Of a DNA stretch of 64,000 nucleotides, positions 36,237 through 46,104 are shown piece after piece. The position numbers and the translations under genes were made by a program. Where the stretch lies: NCBI GenBank assembly GCA_023653785.1, contig JAMKCH010051447.1, positions 1-64,000 on the forward strand. Direction: 5' to 3'. Source of the DNA: Ophioderma brevispina. Lineage: Eukaryota; Echinodermata; Ophiuroidea; Amphilepidida; Ophiodermatidae. Below the pieces are notes generated by a model, which searched no databases, was not told the origin of the DNA, and saw nothing but the letters and a program-made list of their open reading frames with translations. The first letter of the stretch is position 1. Each line of letters starts with the position of its first letter.

Positions 36237-36350
36237 GAGACACTTGTTCAACAGACATCGATGAATGCTTTTCAGATCCATGTCAACATAACAGCTCGTG
36301 CGTGGATGGCCCAAACAGTTACCAGTGTGTATGCAGCAAAGGCTATGAAG
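36237..36350 (+). CDS. svep1: SVEP1-like exon: calcium-binding EGF
   Basis: 114 bases, phase 1 to phase 1, acceptor CTATTTCAG, donor GAAG then GTAATA. Reads GDTCSTDIDECFSDPCQHNS, then SCVDGPNSYQCVCSKGYEG. It supplies C6 of the preceding module (GDTC) and five cysteines of the next; its own C6 comes from 39154 (GTHC). DIDEC and C-V-D-G-P-N-S-Y-Q-C are the calcium-binding start and the Asp/Asn hydroxylation motif (C-x-D/N-x4-Y/F-x-C). The exon's last 30 bases and donor are duplicated just downstream. Confidence 0.92.
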
Positions 36351-36471
36351 GTAATAGAGGCTAATAGACAGGGCTAGGCTAGGGTTATCTACAAGGTAAT
36401 AGAGGCTAGACAGGGCTAGGCTACCAGTGTGTATGCAGTAAAGGCTATGAAGGTAATAGAGGCTAATAGGC
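36321..36471 (+). repeat. Duplicated exon end and splice donor
   Basis: 36321-36350 (ACCAGTGTGTATGCAGCAAA to GAAG) recurs at 36423-36452 with one difference. Three stretches of AGGTAATAGAGGCTA follow, with GT at 36351, 36396 and 36453. The two extra sites mimic the authentic 5' splice site. Confidence 0.85.
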
Positions 36472-36474
36472 AGG

Positions 36475-38300
36475 GCTAGGCTAGGGTTATCTACAAGCTG
36501 TCCCAAAAAGTTTGCTCCCACTGGTAGATGACGATTTTGTACTGCAAATTTAACGGAAAACAAATTGCTGTAAAGACATGGTTTTAGATCCAATTTTGGA
36601 GAGTGTGAAAATAAAAAGGTTAATACCATAACTATGTAGATACTTTTTTTGTTTCAATTTTTATTGAAGAACGATATTTTTTTTTGCATTTTTGCATTTT
36701 TCGAATTATTCCTATACTTGAAATGAACTACGTCAGGTATCAATTCTATAGAAACTGACAGGTAAATCATCACTGTAGACCCTTTCTTTCTAGAGGTGTG
36801 TAAGAACATTAAACATGGTTATTTTTTGTCCCGAAATGATTTTTTCACACTTTGGCAGTAAAACTGAAATCATGTCATAAGTCTGCAGTTGTGCTAAATA
36901 CCAGTTTTCTGGTTAAGTTTTTATTGGATCACCAGGCCCGTAGCCAGGAATTTATTGGGGGGGTGCGGATTTTCCAGAAGTGGACCTTTTTTTCGACAAA
37001 CAAATTTTTTTCGGCTCGCTGCGCTCGCCGATTGCCCCAAAGGTAAAGGTACAAGTTAAACTTCAGCGTTGACAAAAGAGTATAATAATAATATAGTAGC
37101 AGTAATGCAGTTGTTATGCAGTGGTATTGACCAGTGCATTAATATATATTTATTCAAATAACAACACTTGCATAAGCTTTTACACAAGCGGTAAACTTCA
37201 ATATGACGAAGCGGACCTTCAACATGACGAAGCGGACCTTCAACATGGGCTAGGGTTATCTACAAGCTGTCCCAAAAAATTTGCTCCCACTGGTAGATGA
37301 AATACACGATTTTGTACTGCAAATTTAACGGAAAACAAATTGCTATAAGACATGGTTTTAGATCCAATTTTAGAGAGTGTGAAAATAAAAAGGTTAATAC
37401 CATAACTATGTAGATACTTTTATGTTTCAATTTTTATTGAAGAACGATATTTTTTTGCATTTTTGCTTTTTTCGAATTATTCCTATACTTGAAATGAACT
37501 ACGTCAGGTATCAATTCTATAGAAACTGACAGGTAAATCATCACTGTAAACCCTTTCTTTCTAGAGGTGTGATTGTGAAAAGCAAAGTTTTGAATGTCGT
37601 TTGTCACGGGGCATGTCAAATTTGAATGGTTCTGGTGTGCACATTTTGAAAGAAATTACTTGCATCCATAACTTATTATCTTTAACCGATGTACTAACAT
37701 TATAAAGATCATCATTGTAGACTCTGTAACTATACAAAGTTGGTAGGCGAAAACTTTTTCACCCGAAAAGTGCAATTTTCAGAAAAAATCGGACAAAAAT
37801 CAATATTTCGTTGCAAAATGGTCTATGTTACAGGGGTTTCAATTAAAATATCACAATCCACAAACAATTTTACACTAGTAAGAACATTAAACATGGTTAT
37901 TTTTTGTCCCGAAATGATTTTTTCACACTTTGGCAGTAAAACTGAAATCATGTCACAAGTCTGCAGTTGTGCTAAATACCAGTTTTCTGGTAAAGTTTTT
38001 AATGGATCACCAGGCCCGTAGCCAGGAATTTATGCGGGGGTGCGGATTTGCCAGAAGCGGACCTTTTGCGTACCAAAAATTTTTTTCGGCTCGCTGCGCT
38101 CGCCGATTGCCCCAAAGGTAAAGGTAGAAATTAAACATCAGCGTTGACAAAAGTGTATAATAATAATATAGTAGCAGTAATGCAGTCGTTATGCAGTGGT
38201 ATTGACCAGTGCATTAATATATATTTATTCAAATAACACTTGCATAAGCTTTTACACAAGCGATAAACTTCAACATGACGAAGCGGACCTTCAACATGAC
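36475..38300 (+). repeat. Tandem segmental duplication of about 0.8 and 1.05 kb
   Basis: Both units (36475-37246 and 37247-38300) start GGGTTATCTACAAGCTGTCC. They share the block from TTTGCTCCCACTGGTAGATG to TTTCTAGAGGTGTG, the block around AAACATGGTTATTTTTTGTC, and a poly-G hAT element inserted at the same point (36933, 38011). So the insertion preceded the duplication. Unit 1 lacks about 300 bases present at 37573-37880. Confidence 0.85.
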
Positions 38301-38381
38301 AAAGCGGACCTTCAACATGTCAAAGCGGACCTTTGTCATTGGGGAGGGGCGTTGCACCCCCGCCCCCCGGCTACGGCCCTG
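38011..38381 (+). mobile_element. hAT-like poly-G family element
   Basis: Begins CAGGCCCGTAGCCAGG and ends CCGGCTACGGCCCTG; interior has tandem AAAGCGGACCTTCAACATG. The copy starting at 36933 shares the left end, but its right end is cut by the duplication junction near 37246. Confidence 0.75.
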
Positions 38382-38392
38382 TGGGCACCCTG

Positions 38393-38768
38393 CTCCCTAA
38401 ATGTAAACGAGTGAAAATTTCACTCCCAAAAGAGTGAAACTCTTTTAAACCACTCCAAAATGAGTGGTTTGTACTTAAAAAGAGCGAATTCCCACTCTAA
38501 AAGAGTGAACATCAGTCCAAAAAGAGTTGATTTCCACTCGTTTTCGTGTTGTCCTTCGTTTCACTCCTCAAAAACGTTGTCCTTCGTTTAACTCCTCAAA
38601 CGAGTAGAAATCCACTCTTTTTGGAGTGATGTTCACTCTTGGAGTGATTTTTACTATTTTTGAATGGAAATTCAATCTTTTTAAGTACAAACCACTCATT
38701 TTTGAGTGGTATACAAGAGCTTCACTCTTTTGGGGAGTGAAATTTCCACTCGTTTACATTTAGAGAGT
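38393..38768. mobile_element. Hairpin MITE built of CACTC/GAGTG words, copy 1
   Basis: Ends CTAAATGTAAACGAGTG and CACTCGTTTACATTTAG are perfect inverses. The 376-base interior is a chain of short palindromes, each with CACTC on one side and GAGTG on the other (for example CCACTCCAAAATGAGTGG). Copy 2 is at 57356-57721. No coding capacity. Confidence 0.8.
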
Positions 38769-39153
38769 GTATATCGTTGTGTTTTTCGGGGGGGGGGTGC
38801 TACAGGGAGAACTGTTAATTTGCCGACACAATTTTAACAATTCTCCACCCAAATTTTGTTGCCACCGGGTCGAATATGCATAATGCATATTATTAGTAAT
38901 CCATTCTACAAAATTAGTACAACTTGAAAAAAAAAATCATTCAAGCGCTCGTGCTCACAGTGGTCCCGCCCCGCTAATGCATATGTTAATTTATTAATGC
39001 GTCCAAGATGCAATTATATCCCCAAATGCACTCCACTCATGCCTTATCCTATACATTATGTTTTGGCAAAATATATTTTAGGAAAACAATGATGAACAAC
39101 AGACGCCCGCTAGTTTACGCTAGTTTAATTTGTATTTCTTTTCATAATTGTAG

Positions 39154-39355
39154 GCACTCACTGTGATGTTGAAGTGGATGAATGCACTTCCAACCCATGT
39201 AATAATGGAGGCCAATGTATTGATTTCATTGGAGGATACTTATGTGCTTGCTTGAATGGTTTCTATGGTGATTATTGCGAGGAGGAAGTTGATGAGTGCT
39301 CGAGTCAGCCGTGTGTCAACAATGCCACGTGTCATGATCATTCTGGTTATTTCAG
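39154..39355 (+). CDS. svep1: SVEP1-like exon: EGF repeats
   Basis: 202 bases, enters in phase 1 and leaves in phase 2. Acceptor ATAATTGTAG, donor TTCAG then GTGGGT. Reads GTHCDVEVDECTSNPCNNGG, QCIDFIGGYLCACLNGFYGD, then YCEEEVDECSSQPCVNNATC and HDHSGYF. It completes the previous EGF (GTHC), encodes one whole calcium-binding EGF, and starts the next. Both carry the C-x-D-x4-(Y/F)-x-C hydroxylation motif. The intron splits the second repeat just before C4, and 40893 continues with matching phase. Confidence 0.94.
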
Positions 39356-39368
39356 GTGGGTTAAATAA

Positions 39369-39976
39369 GGATTGGTTGCAAGTTGAGTTTGCGTTTATTA
39401 ACCTCATTCCCAAGTTATACAAAGGCTTGTAAATTTCAGAGATTCGAAATATAATTTTTTTTTTCAATGTAAAGGACATTCACTTGGGCTTAATCTCACA
39501 AGGTGATTAGTATATGGATAAACATTATGTTTATGCGAAAGACACAGTTTCTTAAAAATTGACGGCGCCATCCTCGGGAAATTTCTGCGACTGTCTTTAA
39601 AGCAATATTGGCACATTTTTTGAAGAGCGCCCCCAATTTTCAAAATTTGATATTTTTGCATAGTTACGTTGGTAATTGTCTAGGAAACTATACCTGCGAA
39701 CGAGAATGCTAAAAAATGCAAAAAAAAAAAAAAAAAAAATGGATTGGTTACAAGCTGAGTTTGCGTTTATTAACCTCATTCCCAAGTTATACAAAGGCTT
39801 GTAAATTTCAGAGATTCGAAATATAATTTTTTTTTTCAATGTAAAGGACATTCACTTGGGCTTAATCTCACAAGGTGATTAGTATATGGATAAACATTAT
39901 GTTTATGCGAAAGACACAGTTTCTTAAAAATTGACGGCGCCATCCTCGGGAAATTTCTGCGCCTGTCTTTAAAGCT
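39369..39976 (+). repeat. 236-bp direct duplication separated by a poly-A
   Basis: GGATTGGTT...CTTTAAAGC at 39369-39602 recurs at 39741-39975, offset 372, with only a few differences. A 21-base A run (39719-39739) sits immediately before the second copy. The first copy begins 13 bases after the exon's donor, so the duplication is confined to the intron. Confidence 0.85.
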
Positions 39977-40570
39977 AATTCACTGCCAAAATACACAATA
40001 GCAGAATATTCACGGTTATTCGCATTAGCTGTGCCTTAAGGTGCAGTGAGTAATTTCAGGGCATCCACATATTGTATCATATGTAGTTATTCCTATTGAC
40101 ACTAATAGATTTTAAACTTGTATTTAACTATAGAAATGTCTTAAAAGTGAAAACAAAGGGTAATTTTGATTTGTTTATATTTAAATACAAAGTTTATGCA
40201 GCATTAGAAATTTTGCATTGTAAAAAAGAAATGAGCCTCCGCTTAATCCTTTCAGATGGGAATATTTCTGATCACGTGCGGTTCCATTAAAATGTTAAAA
40301 TCTAAAACAATACGAAAAAAAATTATTAGGTGCAGTGTTTCTAAGAAATGCTAATATAAAATCCAGACGGTAGACATTTTTTTCCTTTGTCTGGACAATG
40401 GTAGAAAATTGCTTACCTTCATGACATTCGTATGGAAGAGCCTCGATGTTTAAAATTTAATTTGATTGTTTGGGTTAGGCCAAGAAAAAAAGTTTGTTTC
40501 AGAAGACCGCGCGCATTTTGATTTAAAATTGGTCTTTTAGCTTATTATGTTTTTTTAGGTTTTGCTCTCT

Positions 40571-40655
<85 letters not shown>

Positions 40656-40892
40656 AGAGAGAGGGAGAGGGAATACTTAACCTAACAGTAAATATATGTA
40701 GTAGTAATTAGTACAACGTCTTGCCAGTGTCAGAGAAATAAGCATATTTGTGTTGGTTTTCTTTTTAAGACGTCCTGAAACTAATACTTGTCAGACAGTA
40801 TTTTCAGTGACTTCTTGTAGGCAACTCATTTAAAGCTATTTACATGTATAGAGACTTTACCTTGTATCATAGTTATTCTGAATTCCTTTCAG
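39977..40892. other. svep1: Intron with GA microsatellite
   Basis: Apart from the GA repeat (40568-40672) there is AT-rich sequence. CCTTAAGGTGCAGTGAGTAATTTC at 40036 resembles in parts the TTAA element ends, but I found no partner end. It ends in acceptor ATTCCTTTCAG. Confidence 0.5.
40568..40672. repeat. GA dinucleotide microsatellite
   Basis: About 100 bases of GA repeats with a few GG interruptions. Confidence 0.95.
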
Positions 40893-41050
40893 CTGTACGT
40901 GCCCTGCAGGGTATGAAGGTGTACATTGCGAAGTGGACATAGATGAGTGTGTTTCATCTCCATGCCAAGCCGGTGGGCAGTGTGTCGATGACATCAATGG
41001 ATATATTTGTATTTGTGTATCAGGCTTCACAGGCAAAATGTGTGACATAG
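40893..41050 (+). CDS. svep1: SVEP1-like exon: EGF repeats
   Basis: 158 bases, phase 2 to phase 1, acceptor ATTCCTTTCAG, donor ATAG then GTAAGT. After the split serine it reads CTCPAGYEGVHCEVDIDECV, SSPCQAGGQCVDDINGY and ICICVSGFTGKMCDI. It finishes the repeat begun in 39154-39355 and adds a complete calcium-binding EGF with DIDEC and CVDDINGYIC. This is the last EGF before the pentraxin domain, as in SVEP1. Frame intact. A TTAA element is inserted only 17 bases beyond its donor. Confidence 0.94.
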
Positions 41051-41067
41051 GTAAGTTAAGATAGTTA

Positions 41068-41411
41068 TTAAAGGTGCGTGTTCCGATCGTCTTTGGCACC
41101 CCCCTGATTTACACGGAAGTAGTATCGATTTTGATATCAGATGAAAGGTCGTATTTTTCTCATTGTCGTCCTGAAATTTGAGCCCTCAAATCCATTTCAT
41201 TCCCAAGATATACACAAAAAACCGCCGTTTTAGTGGTTAACCACTATTATTAGCACAGTATTGAATAGGGCTTTGCAACATGCATTATTGCGTCTGCCAT
41301 AAAAACCGCAAGTTTGTTTCCCACGGTACTTGATGGGGTGTATGTGCAAGTGCCAGGCTCTCATATCAAGTAGAGAACACAATAAACATAAATCGGAACA
41401 AGCTCCTTTAA
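41068..41411. mobile_element. TTAA-flanked MITE, family T, full length
   Basis: TTAA at 41068-41071 and 41408-41411. Inverted ends AGGTGCGTGTTCCGAT and, reversed, AGGAGCTTGTTCCGAT. Interior includes TTGCAACATGCATTATTGCG and TATCAAGTAGAGAACACAAT. The deletion derivative is at 7114-7190 and an opposite-facing copy begins at 63838. Confidence 0.8.
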
Positions 41412-41772
41412 TGTTATAATAGAAATGAATGACCGATCTGTGCCTTGTAGGTGATCTATGAAATAAAGCTGCATGTTTTGTACACGTTTTGTTCAATAGG
41501 TTGGAGTTTTGCAGATTCCAAAAAGTTAGTACCAATTTTAATGCACTAAATCCTAAGGAAGCTAAAAAAGTGTTGTTTTTCGATTTTGCAAACATTATTC
41601 TCATTTTTGGTTTTCACAGCTACAAAAAACACACATTTTATTAATTGATGGGTACTAACTTTTTGGGATACTGTTTTTTGTGGTTATTCTTTTCCTTTAT
41701 AATTATGCAGGTTATAAATGTATGCACATTGTATGCAAATTCCATTTAATTATCCCCTTTTTAATCTTACAG
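41412..41772. other. svep1: Intron before the pentraxin exons
   Basis: CCAAAAAGTTAGTACC (41519-41534) recurs inverted (GGTACTAACTTTTTGG) at 41650-41665, probably the ends of a tiny DNA-transposon relic. It ends in acceptor TTAATCTTACAG. Confidence 0.5.
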
Positions 41773-41978
41773 AACTTCCATGGAATTTCAGTCTTGTGTT
41801 CGAGCACTCTGGGACCACAGACTATGTTTTGTTGGAGAAAATCCTACCTGACATGAAGGATATGTCCATCTCGTTTTGGATGCAGACAACAGACTCTTCC
41901 AATTATGGGTGTCCATTTTCCTATGCTACGAGTACTGTGATAGACAATGCATTAACTCTCATGGATTACACAGGGTAT
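41773..41978 (+). CDS. svep1: SVEP1-like exon: pentraxin part 1
   Basis: Acceptor TTTTAATCTTACAG, phase 1. Reads ELPWNFSLVFEHSGTTDYVL, then MKDMSISFWMQTTDSSNYG, CPFSYAT and DNALTLMDYTG. These are the first strands of a pentraxin (laminin-G-like jelly roll); the D-N pair corresponds to calcium ligands in pentraxins. The 3' end is ambiguous. The stronger donor GTATGT at 41975 leaves phase 2 and breaks frame with the next exon. The donor GTATGG four bases on (exon end 41978, phase 0) keeps frame and gives DYTGY-VCLYING. I use the frame-preserving one. Confidence 0.88.
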
Positions 41979-42600
41979 GTATGGGTGTCTAATCTCTTGT
42001 ACTTAGACCCTAGCCAAAATGGATTTGTTTTGGTGCCGATCTTCCAAATTTGGACATGGACTTCTTTTTTTCCAGCGTCGGAAGCTATCGTATCAATTTT
42101 CTAATTTTACAGTTTCAATTATGATTATAATTTCAATTATTAATGCATATAGCAAAACGATTTGACTTCTATATTTAAACATGTTGGTGAAAATTAACCT
42201 TTTGGTGAATTGGTGCTGCTGCTACAATTCACCTCCGTACTTCTTGGCGGATTATACTATGACGAACAACACAATAACTACAGGGTTGTTACTCGTGTCT
42301 TTTGCCATTATTATGTCTCACAGTCTTCGTATGTCATAGTTTTATGTGGTGTTGATATGTTTATTTGTTCACACATTATCAATTTTTCTTTTACATGGAC
42401 CCATGGTTGATAGATTTTTAGATATTTTCACTAAAATTGGGTGAGATGATAAATTAGTAGAAAATAGTAGGTGCTCAGGCAATTGAGGTCAAAGGTAAAC
42501 ACTTAAAATGCCAATACCTTTTCTTTAATAAGTGAGTCACTTAAACGGTAGGAGTCAAATAACATATGCGCATCAATAGTCTGTGTTGACAAGGTATGGC

Positions 42601-42999
42601 CGGCCGTAGCCGGGGGGGGGGGGTGCGGGGGTGCGACGCACCCCCCCAAAAATCACAAAGGTCCGCTTTATCATGTTGAAGGTCCGCTTTGTCATGTTGA
42701 AGGTCCTTTGTCATTGTAAAATATGGCGCCTGTTAGTGTAATGGTTTGTGGTTATCGCATACTTATTTGTCAATCACTGGTCAATACGCATTACTACATG
42801 ATTTATTACTGTTTGTTAACGGCGATGACGTGTCATCGGTCCTACCCCCCTCCCCCGCTCTTCAGATTTTGGTTGTGACGGTAAAAAACAAATGGGGCAA
42901 CATGCGAGCGCCGCGAGGCGAAAAAAATTGTTTCTCGACAAAAAAGGTCCACTTCTGGCAAATCCGCACCCCCCAAATAAATTCCTGGCTACGGGCCTG
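42601..42999 (-). mobile_element. hAT-like poly-G family element, reversed
   Basis: Left end CCGGCCGTAGCC followed by poly-G and GGGTGCGACGCACCCCCC; right end CCTGGCTACGGGCCTG. Flanking 8-mers AGGTATGG (42593-42600) and AGGTAATG (43000-43007) match at 6 of 8. Carries AAGGTCCGCTTTGTCATGTTG, the reverse of the AAAGCGGACC words elsewhere. Confidence 0.75.
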
Positions 43000-43289
43000 A
43001 GGTAATGGTCCATAAAAGAGTAGGCATTGCTAAAATTTTCACAGGAATTATGGGAAATATGGAATTTATTCTGATACCAAATCTCAATTTTAATGAGATG
43101 AAGTAGGAGGACGAGGTTCGCCCATCTTTAAAGTTGCGCAAACTAGAGGTTGAACATTTTTGCCACTGCCACGGTAACAAAGCATTGACAGTCAAACTTG
43201 TTCCTGATTTTAATCCTGTTGCATCAATATTTTGCACCATTTTAAACCTGCTGTTGTGGTTTTTAGCTTATAACTAGGCTTACTTTGTA

Positions 43290-43895
43290 ACAAAACTGTA
43301 TAGTGATTAAATCTGTAGACAGCCTGACTTAGCGGGGACCCAAATGGTTTCTTAAGGATGGGTCTAGACAAAGATAACACAGGGTCAAATTTAAATTGAT
43401 CCAATCATGCTGAAAGTATTTGACATTTGTCTAAGAATAAGGAATCCAAAAACGTACTATTTATAATCCAAATCCTAGAGTTACATGTTAAAACAATAAA
43501 ATCAATAAAAAGGGTAAATTTCGGTTATAAGGGTCAATTCGAAGCTATATATTACGATTTGAAAAAGTGAAAATTAATGGTGGAGCTCATAGGATCAAAA
43601 TAAGGAAGGCTTTGACTATCGTAAATGCTTACTTACAAAACTAGCGGCAAGAAGGTCAAGCCTCCAATTGTTAGTAACAGCAACTCCAAGACTTTAAGGT
43701 GTAGCTAGTACAAGCTATAACTTTGAGAATCCTTACCGTTAGATAAATAACGTGATATCGGTTTTTTCAAACATGATAGGTTCAATTTTTATAATTTGAA
43801 CCATGTGAAATCAAGAATTGCATTCGAGTGGTTCCTCCCAACATGTCTACAGATTTAATCACTCAAAACATTTGTACTCGAGATGTGTTACATAT
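43290..43895. mobile_element. Family U repeat with inverted ends
   Basis: GTGATTAAATCTGTAGACAGCC (43303 region) recurs inverted as GTCTACAGATTTAATCAC at 43845-43862. The interior TAAATTGATCCAATCATGCTG and AATAAGGAATCC match 59930-60000 and other copies near 61100. Non-coding. Confidence 0.6.
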
Positions 43896-44153
43896 GTTTG
43901 CTAGCTTTCGGTCATATGGAGTGGGTTCGCAAAGTTGCATAGGAAAATAAAACACTTTTCCAACATGTGACTCTTGGGATGACCAGTAATATGGAAACAA
44001 AGGTATATTTGGGGTATTGAGGTCAATATTGAACTACCTATTGATGCTATGGCAGCTAAGGAAAACTTGTAATGCATTTTGACAACTAAATTGCCTTTTG
44101 CATTTTGCTTTGGAGATTCAATATCACACATTTGTTTGCTGGTTTTTTTTAAG

Positions 44154-44325
44154 GTTTGCCTGTATATCAATGGTCAGTCAGTAGTGACAGATGTGACAGC
44201 CAATGATGGCCTGTGGCATCATATTGTTGTGACTTGGAGCAATCTTGAAGGAGCATGGCATATTTATAAAGATGGGGAGAAAGAAGCAGCAGGAAAACAC
44301 TTGGCTGCTGGGACAATAATACAGG
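44154..44325 (+). CDS. svep1: SVEP1-like exon: pentraxin part 2
   Basis: 172 bases after acceptor TTTTTTTTAAG. Read from phase 0: VCLYINGQSVVTDVTANDGL, then WHHIVVTWSNLEGAWHIYKD and AAGTIIQG, leaving in phase 1 at donor CAGG then GTGAGT. W-H-H-I-x-x-T-W is the pentraxin family signature region; the cysteine usual in short pentraxins (H-x-C-x-S/T-W) is replaced by valine. If the previous exon ends at 41974 instead of 41978, a one-base gap arises here. The 3' end is followed by three extra copies of the exon-end/donor sequence. Confidence 0.92.
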
Positions 44326-44431
44326 GTGAGTATTAGCTTCTGGAAAAATAATACCGGATGAGTATTAGCTGCTGGAACACTGGTACAAGGTGAGTGTTAG
44401 ATGTTGGGGCGGTGATACAGGGTAAGTGTAA
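44304..44431 (+). repeat. Four 32-bp tandem units spanning the splice donor
   Basis: Units start at 44304, 44336, 44368 and 44400; each follows the pattern G-C-T-G-C-T-G-G...A-C-A-G-G-G-T-G-A-G-T-A-T-T-A. Unit 1 straddles the exon end. Units 3 and 4 retain GT donors (exon ends would be 44389, 44421); in unit 2 the GT is AT. Extension past 44325 meets TAG at 44334, so only the first donor is compatible with coding. Confidence 0.9.
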
Positions 44432-44690
44432 GCAATTCAACACAAGAACTGGCCGATCTAAGGTTTCCTTGCAGAAGTGGGGCTACCTGGAAGCAGATCA
44501 GGACACTACCTGTGTTTGTGGAACAGCACCACAGACAATGGAACATCTCTTGGCCTGCCCACTGCTGGAGCAACAATGCACAAAGAAGGACCTTGCGGAA
44601 TTCAGTGAAGCAGCCATATGTTGTGTCCATCTCTGGCTGGATCATATTTGAGAACCACAGTGTTTGGACACGATAAGAAGAATAACACAA
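44432..44690 (+). pseudogene. LINE ORF2 C-terminal fragment
   Basis: SLQKWGYLEADQDTTCVCG, then APQTMEHLLACPLLEQQC and DLAEFSEAA; almost the same sequence as 4439-4590. After it comes a shared 3' piece containing TGTTTGGACACGATAAGAAG. It is a 5'-truncated copy starting directly after the 32-bp repeats. Confidence 0.8.
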
Positions 44691-44696
44691 TATTAT

Positions 44697-45701
44697 AGGT
44701 TTTCCCAGTTAATTTCGCACTTGTGTAATTGATTTTAATAAAACAGACAATTGGAATTTTTCCTAAAAATGTGAAGCGCGAGAAACGCAAAACCGATTTA
44801 TTTTTTCAGTAACTGATGTTCATTTTTGTGTCATTGTATTTTAGCTGTGTTTCATTGATATTCGTCAAATCCGTTGACAAATTCGTCCCGCGTGGCCAAG
44901 ACTACTGAATAGAAAAAGCAATTTAGTCTTTTATAATTGATTTTAAGAATCTTGTTTTTCATATTCGTCGGGTGATCATTAAATGAAATAAAGTGTTTAT
45001 TTCATGATTAGTTCTCACCTGATAGGCTCTATATCTAATTAATTGTTACTTTAAAACCAGTCTCCGTCTAAGAAAGGGGTGCGGGTGGGGTTGCGCTATG
45101 CTTATTTCAATAAACCTTTATCTAAGTTGATTGCCATAAAGGGTAGAATTCCGCCATTGATGAGAAAGGTTAGGCCAAAGTAGTCAAAAATCGTAAAAAA
45201 AAAATAATAAAAAGTTAAAAAGTTCAAACAAAGATAAACATACATATTTTGTTATCGAATTGACAATGTTATATCCTTATTTAACAAATAGGTAAAATTC
45301 ATTTATTAGCGTACGTTTCAAACGAAAAGACTCAAACAAGATACAGGCAGAAATTAACACGTTTTGAAGTTATATTGGAGGAAATAACATTTCAGAACCA
45401 TCCCCAAAAGAATCATATTTAATGTTTATAAAATAAACCTTCACACACGTGACTAAATTGAAAAAGACGATAATGAATATCAATGAAAAACGACGAATTT
45501 GCTTTTTTAATACGCCGGTCTTGATATTAACGGAAGAATTCGACGAGCAATTGGACGAAAATCAATGACACAAAAATGAACATCAGTTACCGAAAAATTA
45601 AATTGGTTTTGCGTTTCTCGCGATTCACATTTTTAGGACGAATTGCAATTGTTGTTTTATTAAAATAAAGTACACAAGTACGAAATTAACTGGAAAAACC
45701 T
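44697..45701. mobile_element. 1 kb fold-back element with 7-bp flanking repeats
   Basis: Ends AGGTTTTCCCAGTTAATTTC and GAAATTAACTGGAAAAACCT are inverse, and the inverted arms extend about 200 bases (to near 44890 and from near 45500). ATATTAT lies on both sides (44690-44696, 45702-45708). No coding sequence. It inserted at the 3' end of a LINE fragment. Confidence 0.75.
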
Positions 45702-45708
45702 ATATTAT

Positions 45709-46104
45709 ATTTTTCCTTTGCCAATATTTATAGAATATACAAAGGCATCTGTGTGTAAGTTTCCCCAAAATTTAAAAATCCATGGAACCATATAGAAATT
45801 CCTTTGACATCAAAAGCTTGCCAGAATCGTTTTGAGCAGCCAAAATGGCCATAGAATCCACTTGTTTAAATAGATAATTGAAGAAAAACCCGTTTATTTG
45901 CCTACTCCTGCTTGTGATATGTAATCAGGTAATGGTGTTTTCAAGTCATTTTGAACGTTGACAGCTATAATCTTATATGGTAAATGATTAAAGCTGCCAC
46001 TAATGTAAATTGTATATGTAAATATACTGTTCTGATGCTATCCGCTAGGAAAGCGATGGGCATCTTTCGAACCTAATACCTATGGATGATATCTATCGCT
46101 CCTC
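45709..46104. other. svep1: Intron, nothing recognised
   Basis: Plain AT-rich sequence without exon or clear repeat. Confidence 0.4.

Larger units (their letters stand above)
41979..44153. other. svep1: Intron between pentraxin exons 1 and 2
   Basis: Contains a reversed poly-G hAT element (42601-42999) and a family U repeat (43290-43895). No further exon. It ends in acceptor GGTTTTTTTTAAG. Confidence 0.6.

Noticed and set aside
40572..40672. Purine tract as a regulatory element
   Set aside because: Ordinary GA microsatellite; nothing in the sequence supports a function.
42210..42410. Extra pentraxin exon between 41978 and 44154
   Set aside because: The open frame has no pentraxin residues, and the flanking exons already join without missing any of the domain.
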